Source: an uncultured Brevibacillus sp.
Lineage (GTDB): Bacteria > Bacillota > Bacilli > Brevibacillales > Brevibacillaceae
Assembly: GCF_947502445.1 (NCBI RefSeq)
Contig: NZ_CANMZW010000018.1
Coordinates: forward strand, 1 to 64,000
DNA length: 64,000 bases
Reading direction: 5' to 3'
Shown: in pieces, positions 1 to 7,783 of the stretch
How positions within the stretch are numbered: position 1 is the first letter of the stretch
Layout: the number at the start of each line of letters is the position of its first letter
Notes under the pieces: model-generated
Seen by the model: only the letters and a program-made list of their open reading frames with translations
What the model was told of the DNA's origin: nothing
Databases searched by the model: none
Made by a program: the position numbers and the translations under genes

Positions 1-76
1 TTTGAACCCACGAGACGGGTCGACCCCGCCTACACGATTTCCAATCGTGCTCCTTCGGCCGCTCGGACATCCATCC
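1..76 (-). tRNA. tRNA-Ser (anticodon GGA), 3' end cut by window edge
   Basis: Read on the minus strand, the 5' acceptor arm GGATGGA (70-76) is followed by TG, a D-arm, and an anticodon stem-loop in which CACGA and TCGTG enclose TTGGAAA. This places GGA at the anticodon, so the tRNA reads TCC and TCT. A long variable arm follows, as expected for a class II tRNA-Ser, then the start of the T-arm (GGGTTCAAA). The 3' part of the T-arm, the acceptor 3' strand and the CCA end lie outside the window. Confidence 0.95.
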
Positions 77-508
77 ACAATCTATACAAAGTGGATCGAG
101 GTGATCCAACTTATTGTTGCCTTCCAGATCTCAAATGTTATCACGTTTATTCTATAAAAGCAAGAGTTACTTTTAATTCGGCTTAAAAAGTTTATTGTGA
201 TAAAACTTCTCTGCTAGGCACAATAGCCATTGTATCCTCTCATGTACCTGGTGTCAACGAAAAAATGATAAAAAAACACACTTCTTTTACACGCTCTCAA
301 CAACCACGAAATTATCATTACCAATGCTCCTGATAAATACCCTTGATTCTTTTCCTCGTTATCACGCTTTTCCAGGATTATTCTCTACTCTAGCCGCATA
401 TGGACTAACAAGGCAGACAAACTTAGGACTTTTGCAAAAGGAGGTGATCCAAATAATTCATGCCAGCCCCCTAAATGCTATGATGATTAGCATAGGAAAG
501 GAAGTGCT
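77..508. other. Non-coding stretch between tRNA-Ser and the GNAT gene
   Basis: No convincing gene. It contains a near-perfect palindrome at 188-208 (AAGTTT and AAAACTT around ATTGTGAT) and an unusually long match to the 16S rRNA anti-Shine-Dalgarno at 438-450 (AAGGAGGTGATCC). That match stands 9 nt before a four-codon ORF (460-474). A 62-codon open frame (324-512) ends by overlapping the next gene's start but has no ribosome-binding site of its own. Confidence 0.5.
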
Positions 509-931
509 ATGATGACTCTCATCCGTAAAGCCACCTCTCAGGACTCTGCAGCCGTCTGTCGAATCGATGCCATGATTCTCGGCAATACGAGCCGCTCCAC
601 TGAACTATGTAACGCCATCGCAGCTGGTCAATGCTACGTTGCTTCTTTTGATATGGACGTCATCGGTTTTGCTCTTATGGATCAGTCGTTTTTTAAACAA
701 AGTTTTGTTTCACTAATCATGGTTCACCCACAGTATCAAAAACACGGTGTTGGTTCTGATCTTCTTTTGTATTTGGAATCCATCTGTCCTACCGACAAGC
801 TGTTTACCTCCACCAATCTTTCCAACAAACGGATGCAACGGCTCTGCCACAAGTTAGGCTATGATTACAGTGGAACAATTGCACATCTCGACCAAGCCGA
901 TCCCGAATTATTTTTTTGCAAAAGAGTCTAG
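509..931 (+). CDS. GNAT-family N-acetyltransferase
   Basis: A 140-residue single-domain GNAT protein, which transfers an acetyl group from acetyl-CoA to an amine; the substrate cannot be told from sequence. The acetyl-CoA loop is visible as QKHGVG (residues 77-82) after the strand FVSLIMVHP. The late Asn and Gly-Tyr positions usual for the fold appear in STNLSNKRMQ and KLGYDY. The start ATG-ATG at 509 follows GGAAAGGAAG. It is the only plus-strand gene in the first 7 kb and is convergent with coaX; the two share a hairpin terminator. GNAT assignment is firm, function is not. Confidence 0.85.
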   Translation: MMTLIRKATSQDSAAVCRIDAMILGNTSRSTELCNAIAAGQCYVASFDMDVIGFALMDQSFFKQSFVSLIMVHPQYQKHGVGSDLLLYLESICPTDKLFTSTNLSNKRMQRLCHKLGYDYSGTIAHLDQADPELFFCKRV

Positions 932-938
932 GAGGCAC

Positions 939-971
939 AAAAAACAGCCGTAGCATTTTGCGCTACGGCTG
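939..971. terminator. Bidirectional terminator between GNAT gene and coaX
   Basis: A perfect 10-bp stem, CAGCCGTAGC (945-954) with GCTACGGCTG (962-971), has a 7-nt loop. An A6 run on its left becomes T6 when read on the minus strand, so it best serves coaX. Read on the plus strand the T-tract is weaker. Confidence 0.9.
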
Positions 972-989
972 TTACTTATTTCATATCTG

Positions 990-1754
990 TTATTGATTCC
1001 GCTCATAGATCAAACGGAGTCCTTTTAACGTAAGAATCGGATCAACAACGTGAATACACTCCGTCTCGTCCGCAACGATCGATGCTAATCCCCCGGTGGC
1101 TACCACCTTTGGCTCCGTACCGAATTCAGCTTTAATCCGACGGACGATCCCCTCCACCTGTCCGACGAATCCGTAATAAATACCTGACTGCATCGCTGTT
1201 ATCGTGTTGCGACCTACGACACTCGCAGGCCTTACGATCTCGATCCGGGGCAGCTTGTCTGCACGGCTAAACAACGCTTCTGTCGAAATCCCGATGCCCG
1301 GTGCAATCGCTCCACCCCAATACTGCCCCCGCTCGTCCACATAACAAAAGGTAGTCGCTGTTCCGACATCGACGACAATCAGCGGTGTTCCATAGTGATG
1401 AATCCCGGCAACAGAATTGACGATCCGGTCAGACCCTACTTCTCGCGGGTACTCGTATTTGATATTCAGCCCCGTTTTGATTCCTGGCCCGACAATCAGC
1501 GGTTTTTGTTTCAGGTATTTGACACACATCCGCTCAATCGTATCGTTCAGTGGAGGGACAACCGATGAAATAATGATCCCACTCACCTGATCGAGCGCCA
1601 TTTCCACACTGTCAAAAAGACTTTTCACCAGCATGCCATACTCGTCTTCCGTCTTTTGGCGATCCGTGGCAAAACGCCAATGATGCCGCAGTAAATCACG
1701 CTCATACAAACCCATGACCACGTTGGAATTGCCGATGTCGATCACCAATAGCAT
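990..1754 (-). CDS. coaX: Type III pantothenate kinase
   Basis: Catalyses ATP-dependent phosphorylation of pantothenate, the first step of CoA synthesis. The 254 residues match the usual CoaX length. Visible family motifs are the N-terminal phosphate loop DIGNSN (6-11), the GSDR motif (107-110) carrying the catalytic Asp, and the second ASKHA-fold nucleotide motif DVGTATTF (129-136) followed by GGAIAPGI. It is the last gene of a run nadB-nadC-coaX, starting 12 bp after nadC, and ends at the 939-971 hairpin. In B. subtilis coaX directly follows ftsH; here nadA, the zinc genes and nadBC stand between them. Confidence 0.96.
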   Translation of the reverse strand: MLLVIDIGNSNVVMGLYERDLLRHHWRFATDRQKTEDEYGMLVKSLFDSVEMALDQVSGIIISSVVPPLNDTIERMCVKYLKQKPLIVGPGIKTGLNIKYEYPREVGSDRIVNSVAGIHHYGTPLIVVDVGTATTFCYVDERGQYWGGAIAPGIGISTEALFSRADKLPRIEIVRPASVVGRNTITAMQSGIYYGFVGQVEGIVRRIKAEFGTEPKVVATGGLASIVADETECIHVVDPILTLKGLRLIYERNQ

Positions 1755-1766
1755 AGCGATTGCTCC

Positions 1767-2615
1767 TTAGCGCTTCCGCGTATTCAAATCAAGACTGATA
1801 TCAAACGCCTTAACAGAGTGGGTCAAAGCCCCGACAGAAATAATATCAACGCCTGTTTTGGCAATAGCCCCAATCGTCTCCAGGTTCACTCCGCCAGACG
1901 CCTCGACTAATGCTCGTCCATCGATGAGTTGCACCGCTTCTGCCATCTGCTCGTTCGACATGTTGTCCAGCATGATGATGTCTGCACCAGCTTCGAGCGC
2001 TTCTCGTACCTGCTCCAGCGACTCTGCCTCTACCTCGATCGTCATCGTGTGCGGGATTGCTGCACGAGCTGCCGCAACTGCCTGTGCGATACCACCTGCG
2101 CCCTTAATATGGTTGTCCTTGATCATAACCGCATCATACAAAGCAAACCGATGGTTATAGCCTCCGCCGACACGAACGGCGTACTTTTCCAAAAAGCGCA
2201 GTCCTGGCGTTGTTTTGCGTGTATCAACGACTCGCGCTTTTGTGCCAGCAACTGCAGCTGTATATTCGCTCGTTTTTGTCGCAATCGCGGAAAGACGCTG
2301 CATCAAATTCAAAGCGAGACGCTCACCACTCAAAATCGAGCGAACCGAACCACTCACCTCAGCAATTTGGTCGCCAATCCCTACGCGCGTTCCTTCTTTT
2401 ACTTTAGTGCTAAATACCAGTTCAGGGTCCACCATCTCAAACACCTGCTGGGCAATAGGCAAGCCAGCCACAATCCCAGCTTCCTTGGCATACAGAATCC
2501 CGACTCCTTGCTCAGATTCCGGGATAGTACTCATGGTCGTAACGTCGCCAAAGCCCACGTCCTCGTGCAGCCATTCTTCGATTTTCCGGCCAAGCTCTCG
2601 TTTATTCCACATCAT
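1767..2615 (-). CDS. nadC: Nicotinate-nucleotide pyrophosphorylase (quinolinate phosphoribosyltransferase)
   Basis: Converts quinolinate and PRPP to nicotinate mononucleotide, the third step of de novo NAD synthesis. Family signatures are HEDVGFGDVTT near the start, VVDTRKTTPGLR in the PRPP-binding core, GGGYNHRFALYDAVMIKDNH, and the barrel strands IEVEAE, DIIMLDN and EASGG. A Shine-Dalgarno (AGGAGG) lies inside the end of nadB. Start candidates are the ATG-ATG pair at 2615/2612 or a GTG at 2624; the ATG was chosen, giving 282 residues, near the family norm. It overlaps the nadB stop, so the two are probably translationally coupled. Confidence 0.95.
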   Translation of the reverse strand: MMWNKRELGRKIEEWLHEDVGFGDVTTMSTIPESEQGVGILYAKEAGIVAGLPIAQQVFEMVDPELVFSTKVKEGTRVGIGDQIAEVSGSVRSILSGERLALNLMQRLSAIATKTSEYTAAVAGTKARVVDTRKTTPGLRFLEKYAVRVGGGYNHRFALYDAVMIKDNHIKGAGGIAQAVAAARAAIPHTMTIEVEAESLEQVREALEAGADIIMLDNMSNEQMAEAVQLIDGRALVEASGGVNLETIGAIAKTGVDIISVGALTHSVKAFDISLDLNTRKR

Positions 2616-4224
2616 ATTGGTCACTCTCCTCCTGAACACCTTCGCTCACCGATTGTATCAAGTGCTTGCGCCAGATCAAATCGTCCTTGTTCGGGAAATC
2701 AATGCGATAATGCCCGCCCCGACTTTCCTCGCGCATGAGTGCAGCTTTGGTGGTGAGCACCGCTGCATTTAATAAATTGAAGAATTCAAACGCTTCTTTG
2801 CCATCTATTTGAAAACGATAGTATTGCTCCATACGCTCCAGTTCTGCCAGCGCTTTTTTCAGTCCTTTTTCATGGCGCTTCACGCTGACGTGACGAAGCA
2901 TCAGCTTTTGCAGCTTGACTCTTTGTTCACGTGTATTGAACGTCCGATGCTCACACTGTTCCGCAGTCACGGAAAACGCTCGAATAACGGGAAGCTCAGG
3001 CAGCTCCTTGATCCGCTCCGAAATTCGATGTCCAAACACGACTGCTTCTGACAACGAATTGCTCGCCAATCGGTTCGCACCATGTACACCCGTGCAAGAA
3101 GCCTCACCGCAGGCAAACAGACGTTTTGTCGTCGTTTCGCCGTGCAGATCGGTTTGTACCCCACCCATAATATAGTGGCAAGCTGGTGCTACGGGTATCC
3201 AATCCGTTACCATGTCCAAGCCGTATTGCAGACAAAAGTTATAAATCGTCGGAAACCGATGCTTAATCAATTCCTCGGATTCATGCGTAATGTCCAAATA
3301 CACAAACGAAGCATTCGTCTGCTCCATCTCCGAAACGATCGCCCGTGCTACGATATCACGGGGAGCCAGCTCTTTTTGCGGATGGTACTTGTCCATGAAG
3401 CGTTCGCCATTACTATTGCGTAGAATAGCCCCTTCTCCGCGAACCGCCTCAGAAATAAGGAAGCGAGGTGCTCCCGGGTAGTAGAGAGCTGTCGGATGAA
3501 ACTGAATAAACTCGACATCCTTGATACGCGCACCCGCCCGATAAGCGATTCCGATCCCATCTGCTGTGGCAATGTCCGGATTCGTTGTGTAGCGATAAAG
3601 CTGACCGGCACCACCTGTTGCGAGCACAGTCGCTTTTGCCTCCAGGAAAAAGAGCTCCCCGTTTGGCTTCTGCACAATGACCCCCACCGATTCGCCATCC
3701 TGCGTGATGACATCTATCGCAAAATGATGCTCCAGCACGTGAATGTTTGGCTGCTCCTTGACTCTTGCAGACAAGGCTCTTACGATTTCTGCCCCTGTCG
3801 CATCCCCGTTTGCATGCAAAATACGCCGCTTACTGTGCGCCCCTTCTTGGGTCAGCTCGTATCGGCCTTGTGCATCCCGGTCAAATTCCGTTCCATATGC
3901 AATCAATTCTTTCAAGCGCTCCGGACCTTCATGCACCAATACATCTACCGCCTCAAACGAGCTAAGACCCGCTCCGGCAACCAACGTATCTTGGCGGTGA
4001 AGCTCGGGCGAATCGGATTTTGCCGTCACGGCTGCGATTCCTCCCTGTGCCCAGCGCGTATTGCTATCATCCAATCCCTTTTTGCTAATCAGTACGACAT
4101 CGGCATATTCGCTCGTTTGCAGTGCCGTATACAAGCCGGCGATGCCTGCTCCAATGACGGCTACATCGGTTTTCATTCGAGGCAGAGCTTGCAAATCAAA
4201 GTCCACAATATAGCGGGGAATCAT
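2602..4224 (-). CDS. nadB: L-aspartate oxidase
   Basis: FAD enzyme that oxidises L-aspartate to iminoaspartate, the first step of NAD synthesis. The 540-residue protein shows the dinucleotide-binding motif GAGIAGLYTAL near the N-terminus, the succinate-dehydrogenase-family segments IQFHPTALYYPGAPRFL and RGEGAILRN, the catalytic ELAPRD arginine motif, HYIMGG, and the FAD-binding GANRLASNSLSE. The open frame extends 19 codons further upstream, but the ATG at 4224 is preceded by GAGAAGGG at good spacing and is preferred. It heads nadB-nadC-coaX; nadA, whose product acts next, lies 6 kb away. Confidence 0.95.
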   Translation of the reverse strand: MIPRYIVDFDLQALPRMKTDVAVIGAGIAGLYTALQTSEYADVVLISKKGLDDSNTRWAQGGIAAVTAKSDSPELHRQDTLVAGAGLSSFEAVDVLVHEGPERLKELIAYGTEFDRDAQGRYELTQEGAHSKRRILHANGDATGAEIVRALSARVKEQPNIHVLEHHFAIDVITQDGESVGVIVQKPNGELFFLEAKATVLATGGAGQLYRYTTNPDIATADGIGIAYRAGARIKDVEFIQFHPTALYYPGAPRFLISEAVRGEGAILRNSNGERFMDKYHPQKELAPRDIVARAIVSEMEQTNASFVYLDITHESEELIKHRFPTIYNFCLQYGLDMVTDWIPVAPACHYIMGGVQTDLHGETTTKRLFACGEASCTGVHGANRLASNSLSEAVVFGHRISERIKELPELPVIRAFSVTAEQCEHRTFNTREQRVKLQKLMLRHVSVKRHEKGLKKALAELERMEQYYRFQIDGKEAFEFFNLLNAAVLTTKAALMREESRGGHYRIDFPNKDDLIWRKHLIQSVSEGVQEESDQYDVE

Positions 4225-4283
4225 AAGTGTCCCTTCTCTCCATGTAATAAAAGGTTCATGAAAAAACGGATGATTTTCCACTC

Positions 4284-4289
4284 ATTATA
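4284..4289 (-). promoter_or_regulatory. Extended -10 element, likely nadB promoter
   Basis: On the minus strand TGC-TATAAT sits 60 bp before the nadB start, an extended -10 (TGnTATAAT). The hexamer 17 nt upstream (GTTTTC) is a poor -35, as is common with extended -10 promoters. It lies just after the zur terminator, so nadB-nadC-coaX is probably its own unit. Confidence 0.5.
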
Positions 4290-4307
4290 GCAAATCAGCG
4301 CTGGAAG

Positions 4308-4344
4308 AAAACGAAAAAAGAGTATCTGCTTATAACAGATACTC
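4308..4344 (-). terminator. Terminator after zur
   Basis: A 9-bp stem GAGTATCTG (4320-4328) with CAGATACTC (4336-4344) and a 7-nt loop. The A-rich run to its left is a T-tract on the minus strand. It ends the znuC-znuB-zur unit. Confidence 0.9.
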
Positions 4345-4363
4345 CCCTGGTTAAACCATTCGC

Positions 4364-4789
4364 TTAATTTGTATGTGAAACGCAATCTTTGCATGTTCCG
4401 TACACTTCGAACTTGTGGCCCGTCACCTCAAAATCATCAGGTACCGCTGCCATGATATTCATCGGACAGCCTGGCAACGATGATGTTTTTCCACATTCCA
4501 TACAAATGACGTGGTGGTGATGGTGACCGTCTGCCGAACAGGCAAGTCGGAATTTGCCCTCGCCATCCAGCTCCGTTTCCTCCAAGATCCCCAGCTCAAC
4601 AAAGGTAGAGATGTTGCGATAAACGGTATCAAAGCTGAGCGTCGGATACAGCTCCTTGATTCGCTCCATAATATCCTTGGCTGAGAGATATCGCTTCTCT
4701 GCGGCGCAGATGCGAATCATCTCCTCCCGCTTGCCGGTATATTTGAACCCATTGTCTTTCAATATTTGCAGCGCTTCTTCTACTTTCAT
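4364..4789 (-). CDS. zur: Fur-family zinc uptake regulator (Zur)
   Basis: A 141-residue Fur-family repressor. An N-terminal winged helix (recognition segment around LSFDTVYRNISTF) is followed by a dimerisation/metal domain with the histidine cluster in HHHHHVICMECGKT, plus paired cysteines at CMEC and CKDC for the structural zinc. Assignment to Zur rather than Fur or PerR rests on its position directly after znuC and znuB and on Zur-like boxes before znuC and znuA. The ATG at 4789 follows AAGGAG at proper spacing; a TTG two codons earlier is possible. Confidence 0.88.
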   Translation of the reverse strand: MKVEEALQILKDNGFKYTGKREEMIRICAAEKRYLSAKDIMERIKELYPTLSFDTVYRNISTFVELGILEETELDGEGKFRLACSADGHHHHHVICMECGKTSSLPGCPMNIMAAVPDDFEVTGHKFEVYGTCKDCVSHTN

Positions 4790-4827
4790 CGACAAACACT
4801 CCTTCCTTTTGTCTTATCCAGATGACC

Positions 4828-5667
4828 TTATCGCAAAAGAACCCGTAGCTTTTTGGCACCCAAAACGACAAGTAAAATCAATACTGCCATCAATACAATT
4901 GTACCACCAGATGCCCAGTCCAGTAGATAGGCAAAATATAAACCACTCAACACCGAAGTTTCGGCAAACAGAATGGAGAAAAAGATCGTCTGGCGAAAGC
5001 TTCCCGCAATTTGCAAGCTAGCCGCAACCGGGAGCGTAATCAGTGCCGAGATCAGGAGTACCCCGACGATACGCATGGAAGCGGCAATCGTCAATGCTAC
5101 CAATACCATAAACCATAAGTTGATGGAACGTCTAGCCACTCCTGAAACCCGGGCGAACTCTTCGTCAAAGGAAACAGCAAACAATTCTTTGTAGATCAGT
5201 ACAACTGTACCTAAAACAACGACAGCCACACCAATCAGTGCATACAAATCCTCGATAGAGACAGTCACAATTTTACCAAATAAGTACGAGTACAAATCAG
5301 CATTGAATCCATCTGCCACACTGATCAAGACGGTGAAAAGCCCCAAGCCAGCCGATAAAATAATCGGAATGGCCAAGTCCTGATATGCCTTGTACACCTT
5401 GCGCAGGCGCTCAATAAAGAGCGATCCCACTACGGCAAACAGCATCCCGAAGAACAACGGATTCACAGCTGAGAAAAATGCGATCTTCTTGGATACCAGC
5501 ATCCCTGCCGCTACCCCAGAAAGCGTTACGTGCGACAAGCCATCCGCCATCATGGACAAACGGCGAACGATGAGAAATGTCCCAAGTACCGGACAGATCA
5601 GTCCAATTAAAATCCCTGAAAACAGGGTATACCGCAAAAAATCATACTGCCACCAATCAGCAAGCAT
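4828..5667 (-). CDS. znuB: Zinc ABC transporter permease
   Basis: Membrane subunit of a metal-ion ABC importer of the ZnuB/MntB (ABC-3) family, about 280 residues with roughly eight hydrophobic segments. The family's coupling region is visible around RRLSMMADGLSHVTLSGVA, and SADGFNADLYSYLFGKI follows. It is 33 bp after znuC and 38 bp before zur. Substrate Zn rather than Mn is inferred from the neighbouring zur, the His-rich ZnuA and Zur-like boxes. The second ATG (5667) fits the AGAGGGAG ribosome site better than the first at 5673. Confidence 0.9.
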   Translation of the reverse strand: MLADWWQYDFLRYTLFSGILIGLICPVLGTFLIVRRLSMMADGLSHVTLSGVAAGMLVSKKIAFFSAVNPLFFGMLFAVVGSLFIERLRKVYKAYQDLAIPIILSAGLGLFTVLISVADGFNADLYSYLFGKIVTVSIEDLYALIGVAVVVLGTVVLIYKELFAVSFDEEFARVSGVARRSINLWFMVLVALTIAASMRIVGVLLISALITLPVAASLQIAGSFRQTIFFSILFAETSVLSGLYFAYLLDWASGGTIVLMAVLILLVVLGAKKLRVLLR

Positions 5668-5700
5668 GGTCATACTCCCTCTTTTAACGTGTTTACAAGC

Positions 5701-6471
5701 TTAGTGATGATGAGACAGCAGCTTCATCGAGCCGCCGTACATGCTTTCCAAAATCTTTTCCTGGTTATGCTCAAAGTCATGTGCCGTTCCGTGGAAGTGA
5801 ATTTTCTTCTGTATACATGCGACCTTGTTCACCCACTGGGTCATGACACCGACATCATGGCTGACAATCATCATCGTCAAACCATTTTCTTCTTTTAAAG
5901 AACGCAGCAAGCCATAAAACTGCTCGATCGACTCCTGATCGACACCCACGGTCGGCTCATCCAAAATCAACAGCTCCGGCTCGGCTACCAAAGCACGCGC
6001 AATAAATACACGCTGCAGCTGGCCACCAGACAGGCTGCCAATCCGTTGATCCAGCTTTGCCGATAAGCCCACACGCTCTACCGCATTTTTCACACTCTCA
6101 TGGTGACGAGTGGTCAACCTGCGAAATAGCCCAACCTTGCCGACCAGACCTGAGGCGACGACTTCGCGTACCGTCGCTGGAAATCCTCCAGCGCCATGTG
6201 CCACCTGCTGAGCAACGTAACCAATTCGGTTCCACTCACGGAATTTGGGTAGAGGCTGACCAAAAAGCTCGACGGTTCCTTTGGTAGGCGACAGCAACCC
6301 GAGAATCAGCTTCATCAATGTAGACTTCCCTGACCCATTCGGACCGACGATGCCCACGAAATCCCCGCGCTCCAGCGTGAAGCCGACCTCATCGAGAACT
6401 ACTTTGTCTTCATATTGAAAGGACACTCCTGTGAGCTTGACGACAGGTGTTCCTTGTGTTGTCCGTTCCAT
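5701..6471 (-). CDS. znuC: Zinc ABC transporter ATP-binding protein
   Basis: Cytoplasmic ATPase that drives the ZnuA/ZnuB importer. It contains a Walker A motif GPNGSGKST (43-51), the signature LSGGQLQRV, Walker B LLILDEPTVGVD, and the switch histidine in MIVSHD. The C-terminus is His-rich (SHHH). It begins its own transcription unit, since znuA upstream ends in a terminator and a candidate Zur box (6488-6508) lies immediately before the start codon. Confidence 0.93.
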   Translation of the reverse strand: MERTTQGTPVVKLTGVSFQYEDKVVLDEVGFTLERGDFVGIVGPNGSGKSTLMKLILGLLSPTKGTVELFGQPLPKFREWNRIGYVAQQVAHGAGGFPATVREVVASGLVGKVGLFRRLTTRHHESVKNAVERVGLSAKLDQRIGSLSGGQLQRVFIARALVAEPELLILDEPTVGVDQESIEQFYGLLRSLKEENGLTMMIVSHDVGVMTQWVNKVACIQKKIHFHGTAHDFEHNQEKILESMYGGSMKLLSHHH

Positions 6472-6487
6472 GAATCAATCATTCCTT

Positions 6488-6508
6488 AAATCGGATTTGT
6501 TCTGATTT
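6488..6508 (-). promoter_or_regulatory. Candidate Zur box before znuC
   Basis: The 21-mer starting AAATCGG at 6488 and ending GATTT at 6508 matches the B. subtilis-type Zur box AAATCGTAATNATTACGATTT at 15 of 20 defined positions. It lies 17 bp before the znuC start, a repressing position. A lone half-site (AAATCGTA on the minus strand) occurs about 20 bp further upstream. Confidence 0.5.
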
Positions 6509-6581
6509 GATTTCATCCTACTACGATTTTACGCCAATCACAAGTACATCTTGATCAAAAAGCACTTGGTAGGAAAATAGA

Positions 6582-6606
6582 ATGTCGCTCCAAAGAGAAG
6601 CGACAT
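6582..6606 (-). terminator. Hairpin after znuA
   Basis: Eight-base arms ATGTCGCT (6582-6589) and AGCGACAT (6599-6606) pair perfectly just after the znuA stop. The minus-strand tail is only moderately T-rich (TCTATTTT). It separates znuA from znuC. Confidence 0.65.
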
Positions 6607-6621
6607 CCCTTTTACCTTGCT

Positions 6622-7599
6622 TTATTTTAATGCTGTCCGCAATGTTTCCAGATTATCACGCATAATGGACAAATAATCCCGATTTGCCTTGATGTCGTCC
6701 TGTGTCAAACCTTCCAATGGATTGAGGGTAGCCGTCTTCACACCCGCTTCCTTGGCAATGACCTCCGCAACTTTTGGCGATACCAAGGTCTCAAACAGGA
6801 CATAGGAGATGTTGTGCTCTTTGACATGCTCCACCAGGTTTTTCAATTGCGATGGAGATGGCTCATCAGCAGGATTCACTCCGGAAATCGCTACCTGCAA
6901 AAGTCCATAACGACTCGCCAAGTAGCTAAACGCACTGTGCGAAACCATGAATTCTTTTTTGGACGTTTGCGCTACCATGTCTTTGAAGTCTTTATCCAGC
7001 TGATCGAGATCACTCGCCAGCTGTGCAAAGTTCTTTTCATAATCCGCTGCATGTGCCTGGTCTTTCTGCACCAAGGTTGTCTTGATCTTTTCTGCCTGTG
7101 CCTTTAGCTTGGTCGGGTCGAGCCATACATGTGGGTCAAATTCACCATGCTCATGCTCGTGCGCCTCCTCAGCGTGCTCTTCGGCTTTCCCCTCTTCCTC
7201 GTGCATATGTTCAGCTGCCTGCAGCAAATCCATACCCTCAGTAGAATTGACGATCACCGTTTTGTTCTTGTCGAGGTTTCCGACAGCCTTATCAACCCAC
7301 AGCTCCAAACCGCTGCCATTGAATGCGAAAATATCTGCACCTGCGAGCGCCACCATGTCTTTTGCCGTTGGCTCATAGTCATGTGGCTCCACACCTGCGG
7401 GCACGAGATTGGTTACGTCAATATGTTCGCCACCGATGCGCTTTGCTACATACTCCAATGGATAAATTGTTGTATACACTTTTGGTTTTGCTGCAGCTTG
7501 ACCGTCCTCGTGCGGAGTACTCGCTGCCTCTTTTGCCCCGCAGCCTACCATGCTCACTGCCGTTAATAAACTTATCATAGCCAACAGGCCCTTTTTCAT
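6622..7599 (-). CDS. znuA: Zinc-binding lipoprotein, ABC transporter substrate subunit
   Basis: Extracellular zinc receptor that delivers metal to ZnuB/ZnuC. A lipoprotein signal peptide (MKKGLLAM, lipobox ending MVGC) is followed by a cluster A-I fold: YPLEYVAKRIGG, the metal-site His in VEPHDYEPT, a His/Glu-rich loop (HMHEEEG, HEHEHGEFDPHVWLDP), and the late site HSAFSYLASRYGL. The His-rich loop is typical of zinc receptors. The open frame starts nine codons earlier, but the ATG at 7599 follows AGGAGG at good spacing and starts the signal peptide correctly, giving 325 residues. Confidence 0.94.
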   Translation of the reverse strand: MKKGLLAMISLLTAVSMVGCGAKEAASTPHEDGQAAAKPKVYTTIYPLEYVAKRIGGEHIDVTNLVPAGVEPHDYEPTAKDMVALAGADIFAFNGSGLELWVDKAVGNLDKNKTVIVNSTEGMDLLQAAEHMHEEEGKAEEHAEEAHEHEHGEFDPHVWLDPTKLKAQAEKIKTTLVQKDQAHAADYEKNFAQLASDLDQLDKDFKDMVAQTSKKEFMVSHSAFSYLASRYGLLQVAISGVNPADEPSPSQLKNLVEHVKEHNISYVLFETLVSPKVAEVIAKEAGVKTATLNPLEGLTQDDIKANRDYLSIMRDNLETLRTALK

Positions 7600-7619
7600 C
7601 TCTGGTATCCTCCTAATCC

Positions 7620-7640
7620 AATTCAAAATGATTCCGATTT
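7620..7640 (-). promoter_or_regulatory. Candidate Zur box downstream of znuA promoter
   Basis: Read on the minus strand this 21-mer starts AAATCGGAATCATTT and matches the Zur-box consensus AAATCGTAATNATTACGATTT at 16 of 20 defined positions. It sits between the znuA transcription start region and the znuA start codon. Confidence 0.6.
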
Positions 7641-7658
7641 ACTTTTCTCTCGTTTTTC

Positions 7659-7687
7659 ATTATACGGACAGGTGCCCAAAAAGTAAA
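7659..7687 (-). promoter_or_regulatory. Predicted sigma-A promoter of znuA
   Basis: Minus strand TTTACT (7682-7687), a 17-nt spacer, then TATAAT (7659-7664). It is bracketed by two candidate Zur boxes, one of which overlaps the -35, which fits repression by zinc-loaded Zur. Confidence 0.6.
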
Positions 7688-7705
7688 TAGGATTTATTCC
7701 GATTT
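7685..7705. promoter_or_regulatory. Candidate Zur box overlapping the znuA -35
   Basis: The plus-strand 21-mer AAATAGGATT...CCGATTT has a perfect right half-site (CGATTT) and 16 of 20 matches to the Zur consensus. It overlaps the znuA -35 by three bases and lies 79 bp before the divergent lipoprotein gene, so it could affect both. Confidence 0.55.
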
Positions 7706-7783
7706 AACGGGAATATGTTCATTTCCTTTGGCATAGCTTCATATTTCCTCCATTTGATTGTGATAATATAGGGGGTAGGGGGT

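Noticed and set aside
324-512. 62-codon ORF overlapping the GNAT start
   Set aside because: No ribosome-binding site, composition like non-coding DNA, and no recognisable family. The overlap with the next start may be chance.
6509-6540. Second Zur box upstream of znuC
   Set aside because: Only the left half-site AAATCGTA matches; the right half does not.
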